Shown: positions 1-6,178 of the stretch, piece by piece
Layout: every line of letters starts with the position of its first letter
Numbering within the stretch: position 1 is the first letter of the stretch
From: Lysobacterales bacterium
GTDB taxonomy: Bacteria > Pseudomonadota > Gammaproteobacteria > Xanthomonadales > Xanthomonadaceae
NCBI GenBank assembly: GCA_015655035.1
Contig: JAATFS010000319.1
Coordinates: 1-8,756 of the forward strand
DNA: 8,756 nt
Direction of reading: 5' to 3'
Translations under genes and position numbers: made by a program
Notes under the pieces: model-generated
What the model was told of the DNA's origin: nothing
What the model saw: the letters and a program-made list of their open reading frames with translations, nothing else
Databases searched by the model: none

Positions 1-1538
1 ACGTCGGCGGCGCCGATGGCGAGCTGGTTGGCCTGGCGTGCGTGTTCGGCGTTCTGGCGCACGGTGGAGGTCAATTCCTCCATCGAGGCGGCGGTTTCCT
101 CCAGGTTGGCGGCCTGCTGCTCGGTGCGGCGCGACAGATCGCTGTTGCCGGAGGCGATCTCGCCGGCGGCGGTGTTGATCGCAGATGAAGCATGTTGAAT
201 GCTGCCGACGATCTCGGTCAGCTGCTCGATGGTGGTGTTGGTGTCGTCGCGCATCTGCGCGAACACGCCACGGAAGTCGCCCTGCATGCGCTGGCTCAGG
301 TCGCCCGAGGCGATCGTCTTGAGCATGTCCGAAAGCGCGCCGAGGCTGGCCTCGCTGGTGCCGATCATCCCATTGAGGGTGTCCAGCATCTGCCTGAAGG
401 CATGCTGGAAGCGGCTGGCATCGCCGCGTACCGTGAAGTTGCCCTCGGCCACGGCCCCGGCAAGTCGGGCGATTTCGCCGTTGACGTCGGTGAGGTTGCG
501 TTTGCAGGTATCCATGGCCTCGGTGACGCGGGCCTTCTCTCCAGGCAGCACTTCCATGTCGCCGGACAGGTCGCCGACCGAGTAATGACTCATCAGGTCC
601 ACCAACCTGAGATTGAGGGCGATCTGGGAATCGACCAGACCGTTGACCTGGCCGACCATGGTGCCGTAATCGCCGGGAAAGCGCGTGGCATCGATGCGGT
701 AGCTGATGGCGCCGGCATCGTGGCGGCTGGCCATGTCCACCAGCGCCCCGATGACGCTCTTGAGCTGCTGCTGCATGCGCGCCAGGCTCCGCAACAGGGC
801 CGTGGTCTCATCGTTGCCGGTGATGCGGATGTCGTGGTCCAGCCGGCCGGCGGCGACGTCGTCGGCGACCCGCATTGCCTGGTTCAGGGGGCGGGTCAGG
901 CTGCGGGTGATCAGCAATGAGGCAAGCATGCCCAGCACCAGGCTCAGCCCGCCCAGCACCAGTGTCTGCACGCGGGCTTCGGTGCCGATGTCGGTCATCT
1001 TCTGCCGGGCGATGGCAGTGGCTTTTTCCTGATGGGCAATGGCCCTGACCAGCGTGGCATTCCAGGCATTCATCGCCGGGGTGGCTGCCTGGAAGGTCTG
1101 CTCGATGGCGCCGTCGATATCGCCGGCCGCCGCCAGTTCGCTCATCTTCTTGTTGGCACTCTGTGCGACCGCGCGACTGGCCACGATTGCCTCTCTGAGC
1201 TTGCGGCCGGTGTCGTCGACCGGCAACTTCATGTACTCGGACCAGAGCTTCTCGTAGCGAGCGCGCAGTTCGCGCAGCTGGACTTCGCTTTCGGACAGCG
1301 TGCTACCTCGCCTGAGCAGCATTTCGCGGCGTACCCGCACCATGGCATCGTTGATGTTCAGCATTTCGTTGAACTGCCGGACCTTGACCATGTTCACGTT
1401 TGCAATCTGCTCGAACTGCCGGGTTTGTTGCCGGTTGCCGTATAGCGAACTGAGCAGGATCAGCGCAATGAGCGCCAGCAGCAGGGCGAAGCCCACCGTC
1501 AGGCGGGTGCCGACTTTGAAGCGTTGCAAAAAATCCAT
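1..1538 (-). CDS. Methyl-accepting chemotaxis protein, C-terminus beyond window
   Basis: Inner-membrane chemoreceptor that senses ligands and controls the CheA kinase. 512 residues are visible; the frame is open to the left edge, so the kinase-control tip and return helix are missing. Order seen: TM1 about 14-33; periplasmic four-helix-type region about 35-188; TM2 about 191-211; a canonical HAMP starting near SLTRPLN (213-219); then further HAMP-like units, each with a G-x-[LFI]-[STD] turn at G231, G276, G322, G366 and G412; then the methylation helix with LSRRTEQQAANLEETAASME (468-487), typical of Tsr/Tar-class receptors. The periplasmic region has no PAS or Cache signature that I recognise, so the ligand is unknown. 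The start at 1538 has GGGG 8 nt upstream and no earlier in-frame ATG. The family call is firm; the number of HAMP units is inferred from spacing. Confidence 0.95.
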   Translation of the reverse strand, partial: MDFLQRFKVGTRLTVGFALLLALIALILLSSLYGNRQQTRQFEQIANVNMVKVRQFNEMLNINDAMVRVRREMLLRRGSTLSESEVQLRELRARYEKLWSEYMKLPVDDTGRKLREAIVASRAVAQSANKKMSELAAAGDIDGAIEQTFQAATPAMNAWNATLVRAIAHQEKATAIARQKMTDIGTEARVQTLVLGGLSLVLGMLASLLITRSLTRPLNQAMRVADDVAAGRLDHDIRITGNDETTALLRSLARMQQQLKSVIGALVDMASRHDAGAISYRIDATRFPGDYGTMVGQVNGLVDSQIALNLRLVDLMSHYSVGDLSGDMEVLPGEKARVTEAMDTCKRNLTDVNGEIARLAGAVAEGNFTVRGDASRFQHAFRQMLDTLNGMIGTSEASLGALSDMLKTIASGDLSQRMQGDFRGVFAQMRDDTNTTIEQLTEIVGSIQHASSAINTAAGEIASGNSDLSRRTEQQAANLEETAASMEELTSTVRQNAEHARQANQLAIGAAD

Positions 1539-1580
1539 GACATGAACCCCGAAGTTGAAGTGATCTGCATGTGTCTGGAA

Positions 1581-1619
1581 AATCCATACGCATACGCGAT
1601 GCGTCCTATGGGATGGATT
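1581..1619 (-). terminator. Nested hairpin followed by TTTT, possible terminator or leader element
   Basis: This 261-base gap between the Rieske gene and the chemoreceptor holds one clear structure. The inner stem is ACGCAT / ATGCGT with a 5-nt loop. It can be extended by CCATA / TATGG past a 3-nt bulge, or alternatively by AATCCAT / ATGGATT past an 8-nt bulge. On the minus strand the structure runs directly into ATTTTCC, as in a modest intrinsic terminator. It could end the upstream acetyltransferase-Rieske transcript, or lie in the leader of the chemoreceptor mRNA (its near edge is 42 nt before that ATG). I found no convincing sigma-28 or sigma-54 promoter in the gap. Confidence 0.4.
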
Positions 1620-1799
1620 GCATGCAGGACACTGCTTGGCGGCACGTTTCGCGGGTTCTTGATGTGGCAATTTGTCGCAGCCCGTGAATCTGTGTGGCTG
1701 GACACGGGGAGATTGTGCGCTGGTTGGGGTGCTGGCGCAGTGCGCCTCACCTGCGTGCGGAATGCTTGAAAGGCGCGCGTTCGCTGGCGTCAGACCGCG

Positions 1800-2132
1800 T
1801 CAGAGGCGGTCGTCGCGGGTCCAGATGGCGTCGTGTTCGCGCTTGACCGGGAACTTGGGCACCGGGCTGTAGGCGGGTGGGCACAGTGGCCGGCCGTCGC
1901 GGATGTCGAAGCGGGCACCGTGCAACTGGCATTCGATGCTGCCGGTGGCGGCATCGAAGCTGCCAGGCGACAGTTCATAGTCTTCGTGGCTACAGCGATC
2001 CTCCAATGCATACAGCTCGCCGTCGAGATTGAAGATCACGATGGGGGCGTCGGTCACTTCGTCCCAGACATTGCGCATTTCCCCCGGCAGCAGTTCGGCG
2101 GCGGCGCAAACGAAGGTCCAGTTCTCACTCAT
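1800..2132 (-). CDS. Small Rieske-type [2Fe-2S] protein
   Basis: Cytoplasmic Rieske ferredoxin of 110 residues, related to the small subunit of nitrite reductase and to dioxygenase ferredoxins. The cluster motif is complete: C47-S-H49 and C68-Q-L-H71, giving two Cys and two His ligands. C9 and C84 are extra cysteines outside the motif. There is no signal peptide or membrane anchor, which argues against a cytochrome bc1 Rieske subunit. Its ATG overlaps the acetyltransferase stop as ATGA, and GAGG lies 7 nt upstream inside that gene, so translation is probably coupled. It lies downstream of the suf genes on the same strand, so it may be a client of, or electron donor to, Fe-S assembly; that is inference. 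The redox partner is not visible. Confidence 0.9.
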   Translation of the reverse strand: MSENWTFVCAAAELLPGEMRNVWDEVTDAPIVIFNLDGELYALEDRCSHEDYELSPGSFDAATGSIECQLHGARFDIRDGRPLCPPAYSPVPKFPVKREHDAIWTRDDRL

Positions 2133-2665
2133 GGTTGTGCCTCAAGCGACTTTTCCAGCACCTCGAAGCGCAGGTCCTGGCGCAGCGGGATACCGAAGCG
2201 GACGTCGCCATAGGGGAAGGGCTTGTAGATGCCGGTGCGGCGGTAACCACGCCGCTGGTAGAAGGCGACCAGCTCGTCGCGGATGTCGATCACGGTCATG
2301 CGCATCGAGGTCAACCCCCATTGCTCGTGAGCGATGCGCTCGGCTTCGCTCAACAGGGTCTTGCCGATGCCGCCGCCTTGCAGGCTGGGGTTGACCGAGA
2401 ACATGCCGAAATAACCGGCGCCGTCCTCCTCGGCGAGATGGGCACAGGCGACGGCGCTACCGTTCAGCTCGACCAGCAGCACCAGGCTGCGTTCGCGCAG
2501 GATGTCCTGGCGCAGGACCTCCGGATCGATGCGGTTGCCGTCCAGCAGGTCGGCTTCGGTGGTCCAGCCGGTGCGGCTGCTGTCGCCGCGATAGGCCGCG
2601 GTCACCAGGGCGACGATGGCATCGATGTCGGCGACGGTGGCGGTACGGAAAGTGGTGGTCTGCAT
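2129..2665 (-). CDS. GNAT-family N-acetyltransferase
   Basis: Acetyl-CoA-dependent N-acyltransferase of 178 residues with a single GNAT domain spanning most of the chain. Beta strand 4 and motif A are clear (GYFGMFSVNP, 84-93), followed by the pyrophosphate-binding loop Q96-G-G-G-I-G-K102 and helix 3. Motif B is seen near ELVAFYQRRGYRRTG (131-145), the common 'FYxxxGF/Y' acceptor-side element. The substrate cannot be read from the sequence. It overlaps the Rieske gene by 4 nt, so the two form a pair, and it lies 101 bp after sufS on the same strand. No Shine-Dalgarno lies at normal spacing; instead a -10-like TAAAAT sits exactly 6 nt before the ATG, suggesting a leaderless mRNA. A role tied to Fe-S assembly is only a guess from position. 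Confidence 0.9.
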   Translation of the reverse strand: MQTTTFRTATVADIDAIVALVTAAYRGDSSRTGWTTEADLLDGNRIDPEVLRQDILRERSLVLLVELNGSAVACAHLAEEDGAGYFGMFSVNPSLQGGGIGKTLLSEAERIAHEQWGLTSMRMTVIDIRDELVAFYQRRGYRRTGIYKPFPYGDVRFGIPLRQDLRFEVLEKSLEAQP

Positions 2666-2671
2666 TTCCGT

Positions 2672-2677
2672 ATTTTA
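2672..2677 (-). promoter_or_regulatory. -10-like TAAAAT at leaderless spacing before the GNAT gene
   Basis: On the minus strand TAAAAT matches the sigma-70 -10 consensus at 5 of 6 positions and is followed by 6 nt and then the ATG. This TANNNT-N6-ATG geometry is the usual signature of leaderless transcription, where the transcript starts at or next to the start codon. No good -35 is present 16-18 nt upstream. The only SD-like purines (GGAA) abut the ATG and are too close to work normally. Confidence 0.4.
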
Positions 2678-2697
2678 TCGGGACTCGGGATCTGGAA
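2677..2697. repeat. Degenerate heptamer repeat in the sufS-GNAT spacer
   Basis: On the plus strand three adjacent 7-mers read ATCGGGA, CTCGGGA and TCTGGAA. They resemble the heptamer array found in the sufB-sufC spacer. The similarity is loose, and the run is short enough to be chance in GC-rich DNA. Confidence 0.3.
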
Positions 2698-2700
2698 CAT

Positions 2701-2731
2701 ACCGGGCCGCGTCCTCATGACACGGCCCGGT
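2701..2731 (-). terminator. Strong GC-rich hairpin after sufS
   Basis: Left arm ACCGGGCCGCGTC and right arm GACACGGCCCGGT form a 13-bp stem (12 Watson-Crick pairs and one mismatch that reads as a G-U wobble on the minus strand), with a 5-nt loop. It starts 35 nt after the sufS stop. No U tract follows on either strand, so it is not a textbook intrinsic terminator; it could be a terminator in combination with Rho, an mRNA 3'-end protector for the suf transcript, or a dispersed palindromic element. Confidence 0.5.
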
Positions 2732-2766
2732 GGTTGGCGCGCCCTTCTGAAGGCAACGGCCGGCAA

Positions 2767-4011
2767 TCACCCCAGCAGCTTGCGTACCTTGTTCAGCGCG
2801 GCGATGAAACGCTCGATCTCGGCATGGGTGTTGTAGAACGCCAGCGAAGCCCGGCAGGTCGCCGCCACGCCGTAGAACTGCAGTAGCGGGTGGGCGCAGT
2901 GTTGGCCGGAGCGGATCGCGACGCCTTCCAGGTCGAGCAGCGTGGCCAGGTCGTGGGCATGTGCGCCATCGATCAGGAACGACACCACCGCCGCCTTGTC
3001 GGGCGTGGTGCCGAAGATACGCAGGCCGTCGATGCGCTGCAGCTCTTCGGTAAAGTGCGCCAGCAACTCGGTTTCGCGCGCGTGCACCTCGTCCAGCCCG
3101 ACCGATTGCAGGTAGTCCACTGCCGCGCCAAGGCCGATGAAACCGGCGATGTTGGGCGTGCCGGCCTCGAATTTGTGCGGCGGATCGTTGTAGACCGTGC
3201 CCTCGAAACTGACCTCCTTGATCATCTCGCCGCCGCCGATGAACGGTGGCATGGCCAGCAGATGCTCGCGGCGCGCCCACAGTGCGCCGGTGCCGGTGGG
3301 GCCGCACATCTTGTGGCCGGTAATGGCATAGAAGTCGCAGCCGATGGCAGCGACATCGACACGGCGATGCGGTACGGCCTGGGAGCCATCGACCACGGTG
3401 ACGATGCCGCGCTTGCGTGCTTCGCGGCAGATTTCGCGAACCGGGTTGACGGTGCCGAGCACGTTGGAGACGTGCGTGACCGCCAAAAGCTTGACCTCGG
3501 GCGTCATCGCCGCGCGCAGTGCATCCAGGTCGAGTGCGCCGTCGGGGGTGATTTCAGCGACGCGGATGCGCGCGCCGGTGCGTTCGGCCACCAATTGCCA
3601 TGGCACGATGTTGGCGTGGTGCTCCATGCGCGAGACCAGGATCACGTCGCCGGTCTTCAAGCGCGGCATCGCCCAGCTGTAGGCCACCAGGTTGATCGCG
3701 AAGGTAGTGCCGCTGCACAGCACCAATTCGTCCGCCCGCACGTTGAGGAAGTGGGCAAGCTTGGTGCGCGAGCCCTCGTAGGCGTCGGTGGCCTCGGTGC
3801 CGAGGGCATGCACCGCGCGGCTGACATTGGCGTTCTGGCGGCGATAGAACTCGTCGGTGGCGGCGATCACCGACAGCGGCTTCTGCCCGGTGTTGGCGTT
3901 GTCGAAGTAGATCAGCGGTTTGCCATGTACCTGCCGCATCAGCAGCGGGAAATCCGAACGTACGCGTTCCCAATCCGGCGGCCTGGTCATGGGGATGACA
4001 GGCGCGTTCAT
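2767..4011 (-). CDS. sufS: Cysteine desulfurase SufS
   Basis: PLP-dependent enzyme that converts L-cysteine to L-alanine and a protein-bound persulfide, supplying sulfur to the SufBCD scaffold. It has 414 residues, close to E. coli SufS (about 406). Key residues seen: H131 in MEHHANIVPW (129-138), D208 and Q211 in VVDGSQAVPH (206-215), the PLP lysine K234 in ITGHKMCGPTG (230-240), the persulfide cysteine C372 in RSGQHCAHPL (367-376), and R387 in CRASLAFYNT (386-395), which binds the substrate carboxylate in the family. The frame is open 123 codons further upstream into sufD; I chose the ATG at 4011 because it overlaps the sufD stop as ATGA, has a GGGGG run 4 nt upstream, and gives the normal family length. 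No sufE or sufU partner follows it. Confidence 0.97.
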   Translation of the reverse strand: MNAPVIPMTRPPDWERVRSDFPLLMRQVHGKPLIYFDNANTGQKPLSVIAATDEFYRRQNANVSRAVHALGTEATDAYEGSRTKLAHFLNVRADELVLCSGTTFAINLVAYSWAMPRLKTGDVILVSRMEHHANIVPWQLVAERTGARIRVAEITPDGALDLDALRAAMTPEVKLLAVTHVSNVLGTVNPVREICREARKRGIVTVVDGSQAVPHRRVDVAAIGCDFYAITGHKMCGPTGTGALWARREHLLAMPPFIGGGEMIKEVSFEGTVYNDPPHKFEAGTPNIAGFIGLGAAVDYLQSVGLDEVHARETELLAHFTEELQRIDGLRIFGTTPDKAAVVSFLIDGAHAHDLATLLDLEGVAIRSGQHCAHPLLQFYGVAATCRASLAFYNTHAEIERFIAALNKVRKLLG

Positions 4012-5297
4012 GCGACCCCCGCCGAGCTCAGTGCGTGGTCGAGATAGGCGGCGAGCGCCTCGCCCAGCGAGGTGGGCAGGGCGCGCAGGGGCTCGTGGCA
4101 GAACGCCGCGCTGAGCAACTGTTGCGCGCGCTGCTTGGGCAGTCCGCGCGAGCGCAGGTAGAACAATGCATTGGCATCGATTTGGCCGACGGTCGCGCCA
4201 TGCGCCGCCTTGACCTCGTCTGCGTCGATCACCAGCACCGGCTGGGTGTCGATTTCGGCATTGGCCGACAGCAGCAGGTTTTTGTTGGACAAGTTCGCAT
4301 CGGTGCCGTCGGCGCCTTCGCGGATATGGATGCCGCCATGGAACACGACGCGGCTGCGATCGGCAGCCACGCCACGCCACACCAGCTCGGCCGCCGTGTC
4401 GCGCGCGATGTGCTCGATGCCCAGCCGGGTATCGACATGGCGGCGGCCGTTGCCCAGCAACACGCCGTTGGCGGTGAGACGGGCATTGTCGCCTTCCAGC
4501 CGCACATTGAACTCGTGGCGGGACAGGCCTGCGCCCAGTTCCAGGTCGACCCGCTGGTAGACGGAGTCGCGCGCCAGTACGGCATCGGTGCGCAGCAGCG
4601 AGGTCGCCGTATCGGCATCGACCTGGACGCGTGCGTGCGCGAGCTTGGCGCCCTGCGCCAGATGCACGTGCACCAGGGTATTACCCAGATGCGCGGATGC
4701 TCCCTGGTGCAACTGGTGTTCAACCAGGTTGAGCGATGCGCCTTGGCGCAATTCGATCAGGTGACGATGGTGCCAGGCATGGTCGTTGCCGGTGGCGACG
4801 CTGACGAAGACCAGTTGTAGCGATGGCTCGACCGCAACCTCGGCGTCCACACGCAGCAACGCACCCTCGTCGGCGAGCGCGGCGTTGAGGCGGGCGAACA
4901 CCTCGTCGCTGCGCTCGAAGCGGCGGCCAAGGAAGCGCAATGGCTCGCTGGCATCGGTGCGTGCGACCGACAGCGGTTGCAGCGAAACGCCGGCCGGCAG
5001 GCCTTCCAGATCGGACAGCGCTTCGGCGTGACGGCCGTTGACGAACACCAGGCGCGGGGCCGGGATCGCGGCCAGCAGCGCGGCATCCACTGCGGCAACC
5101 TCGGCCGGCGCAGCACTGAAGCTGCGCCGTTCCAGCGCACGCAGCGAGGTATATTTCCAGGCTTCGCTGCGGGGGCCGGGCAGGCCATCGCGCAAGGCGT
5201 CGTCCAGCGCGGCACGACGGCTGGCCTGTTCCCGCGAATCCGCGTACGGCAGCGCCGCCGTGAAGGATTCGCGCATCGAATCGAGCAGGGCGCTCAT
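4008..5297 (-). CDS. sufD: Fe-S assembly scaffold subunit SufD
   Basis: Partner of SufB in the SufBC2D complex, where Fe-S clusters are built at the SufB-SufD interface. It has 429 residues, near the family norm of about 420-440. The SUF-BD beta-helix fold is indicated by the long middle region. The diagnostic C-terminal block AHGATVGQIDANALFYLRSR (365-384) contains H366, which aligns with the cluster-related H360 of E. coli SufD. The N-terminal region has the family's SEAWKYTSLR (44-53). The frame would allow a start 13 codons earlier (5336) inside sufC; I chose 5297 because the sufC stop and this start share one base (TGATG) and GGAGG lies 10 nt upstream. It overlaps sufS by 4 nt. Confidence 0.96.
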   Translation of the reverse strand: MSALLDSMRESFTAALPYADSREQASRRAALDDALRDGLPGPRSEAWKYTSLRALERRSFSAAPAEVAAVDAALLAAIPAPRLVFVNGRHAEALSDLEGLPAGVSLQPLSVARTDASEPLRFLGRRFERSDEVFARLNAALADEGALLRVDAEVAVEPSLQLVFVSVATGNDHAWHHRHLIELRQGASLNLVEHQLHQGASAHLGNTLVHVHLAQGAKLAHARVQVDADTATSLLRTDAVLARDSVYQRVDLELGAGLSRHEFNVRLEGDNARLTANGVLLGNGRRHVDTRLGIEHIARDTAAELVWRGVAADRSRVVFHGGIHIREGADGTDANLSNKNLLLSANAEIDTQPVLVIDADEVKAAHGATVGQIDANALFYLRSRGLPKQRAQQLLSAAFCHEPLRALPTSLGEALAAYLDHALSSAGVA

Positions 5298-6061
5298 CAG
5301 GCAGCCGCCTCCGGCGCGATGCGGTCCTTCAACCACTCATAGCCGTGCTTTTCCAGTTCCAGCGCCAGCTCGGGGCCGCCGCTCTGCACGATCCTGCCCT
5401 CGGCGAGGACGTGGACCACGTCCGGTTTGATGTAGTCGAGCAAGCGCTGGTAATGGGTGATCACCAGGAACGAGCGCTCGGGCGAGCGCAGCGCGTTGAC
5501 GCCTTCGGCCACGGTCTTGAGCGCGTCGATATCCAGGCCTGAATCGGTTTCATCCAGGATCGCCAGCTTCGGCTCGAGTACCGCCAGCTGGAAGATCTCG
5601 TTGCGCTTCTTCTCGCCACCGTAGAAGCCTTCGTTGACGCCACGGTGCAGCAGTTCGTCCTTCAGGTGCAACACCGCCAGTTTCTGCCGTACCAGCTTGA
5701 GGAACTGCATCGAATCCAGCTCTTCCTCGCCACGTGCCTTGCGCTGGGCGTTGAGTGCCGCGCGCAGGAAATAGGTGTTGTTCACGCCCGGGATCTCGAC
5801 CGGATACTGGAAAGCCAGGAACAGGCCGGCGGCGGCGCGTTCTTCCGGCTCCAGCTCAAGCAAGGGCTTGCCGTTGAATTCGACGCTGCCGGCGGTGACT
5901 TCATAGCCTTCGCGACCGGACAGCACATTGCCCAGCGTGGACTTGCCGGCGCCGTTGGGCCCCATGATGGCGTGCACTTCGCCGGCCTTCACCTGCAACG
6001 ACAGGCCCTTGAGGATTTCCTTGTCGGCGATGGTGGCGTGGAGGTTTTCGATGTTGAGCAT
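5297..6061 (-). CDS. sufC: Fe-S assembly ATPase SufC
   Basis: Soluble ABC-type ATPase that drives conformational change in SufBC2D. 254 residues, the usual length. Walker A is GPNGAGKST (34-42), the Q-loop glutamine is Q85 in FQYPVEIPG (84-92), Walker B is LAILDETDSGLD (166-177) with catalytic E171, and the switch histidine is H203 in ITHYQ. The ABC signature reads FYGGEKKRNE (146-155): Y147 stands where most ABC proteins, including E. coli SufC, have serine. Start: MLNIENL fits the family, but the bases just upstream are a pyrimidine-rich heptamer array on this strand with no Shine-Dalgarno, unlike its neighbours. It shares one base with sufD (TGATG) and is separated from sufB by 117 nt. Confidence 0.96.
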   Translation of the reverse strand: MLNIENLHATIADKEILKGLSLQVKAGEVHAIMGPNGAGKSTLGNVLSGREGYEVTAGSVEFNGKPLLELEPEERAAAGLFLAFQYPVEIPGVNNTYFLRAALNAQRKARGEEELDSMQFLKLVRQKLAVLHLKDELLHRGVNEGFYGGEKKRNEIFQLAVLEPKLAILDETDSGLDIDALKTVAEGVNALRSPERSFLVITHYQRLLDYIKPDVVHVLAEGRIVQSGGPELALELEKHGYEWLKDRIAPEAAA

Positions 6062-6062
6062 G

Positions 6063-6158
6063 AGATTGGGGATTCGAGATTCGGGATTGGGAATTCGGAA
6101 GCAGCAGCGGCGATGGCGACGCGGAAGGAGAGGGACGCGGTTGCGAACCCCGAATCTC
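6063..6158. repeat. Heptamer array with inverted partner between sufB and sufC
   Basis: On the plus strand five tandem 7-mers occupy 6063-6097: AGATTGG, GGATTCG, AGATTCG, GGATTGG, GAATTCG. Part of this, GAGATTCGGG (6076-6085), has a perfect 10-bp inverted partner CCCGAATCTC at 6149-6158. The element therefore has inverted ends around about 63 bp of spacer and fills most of the gap between sufB and sufC. Heptamer runs of this sort are, from memory, common between genes in Xanthomonas relatives. It abuts the sufC ATG and takes the place of its ribosome binding site. Confidence 0.7.
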
Positions 6159-6178
6159 CCCTCCGATCCAGGAAAGCG

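Noticed and set aside
192..920. Open plus-strand frame of 242 codons opposite the chemoreceptor
   Set aside because: The minus strand gives a continuous chemoreceptor reading with all expected domains; this is its shadow.
1681..1708. CCCGTG / CACGGG inverted repeat with a 16-nt loop
   Set aside because: Short arms, long loop, no T tract and a competing GTGT/ACAC pairing; could be chance.
1524..1769. 81-codon plus-strand frame in the gap before the chemoreceptor
   Set aside because: No SD, no recognisable domain, and it begins inside the chemoreceptor gene on the other strand.
1794..1810. ACCGC / GCGGT inverted repeat at the Rieske stop codon as terminator
   Set aside because: Only 5 bp, partly coding, and not followed by a T run.
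2890..4047. Open plus-strand frame of 385 codons opposite sufS
   Set aside because: Antisense shadow of a well-conserved gene; no recognisable domain.
4012..4380. 123-residue N-terminal extension of SufS
   Set aside because: It is the alternate frame of sufD; the ATG at 4011 with ATGA coupling gives the family length.
5298..5336. 13-residue N-terminal extension of SufD
   Set aside because: It lies inside sufC; the TGATG junction and GGAGG support the start at 5297.
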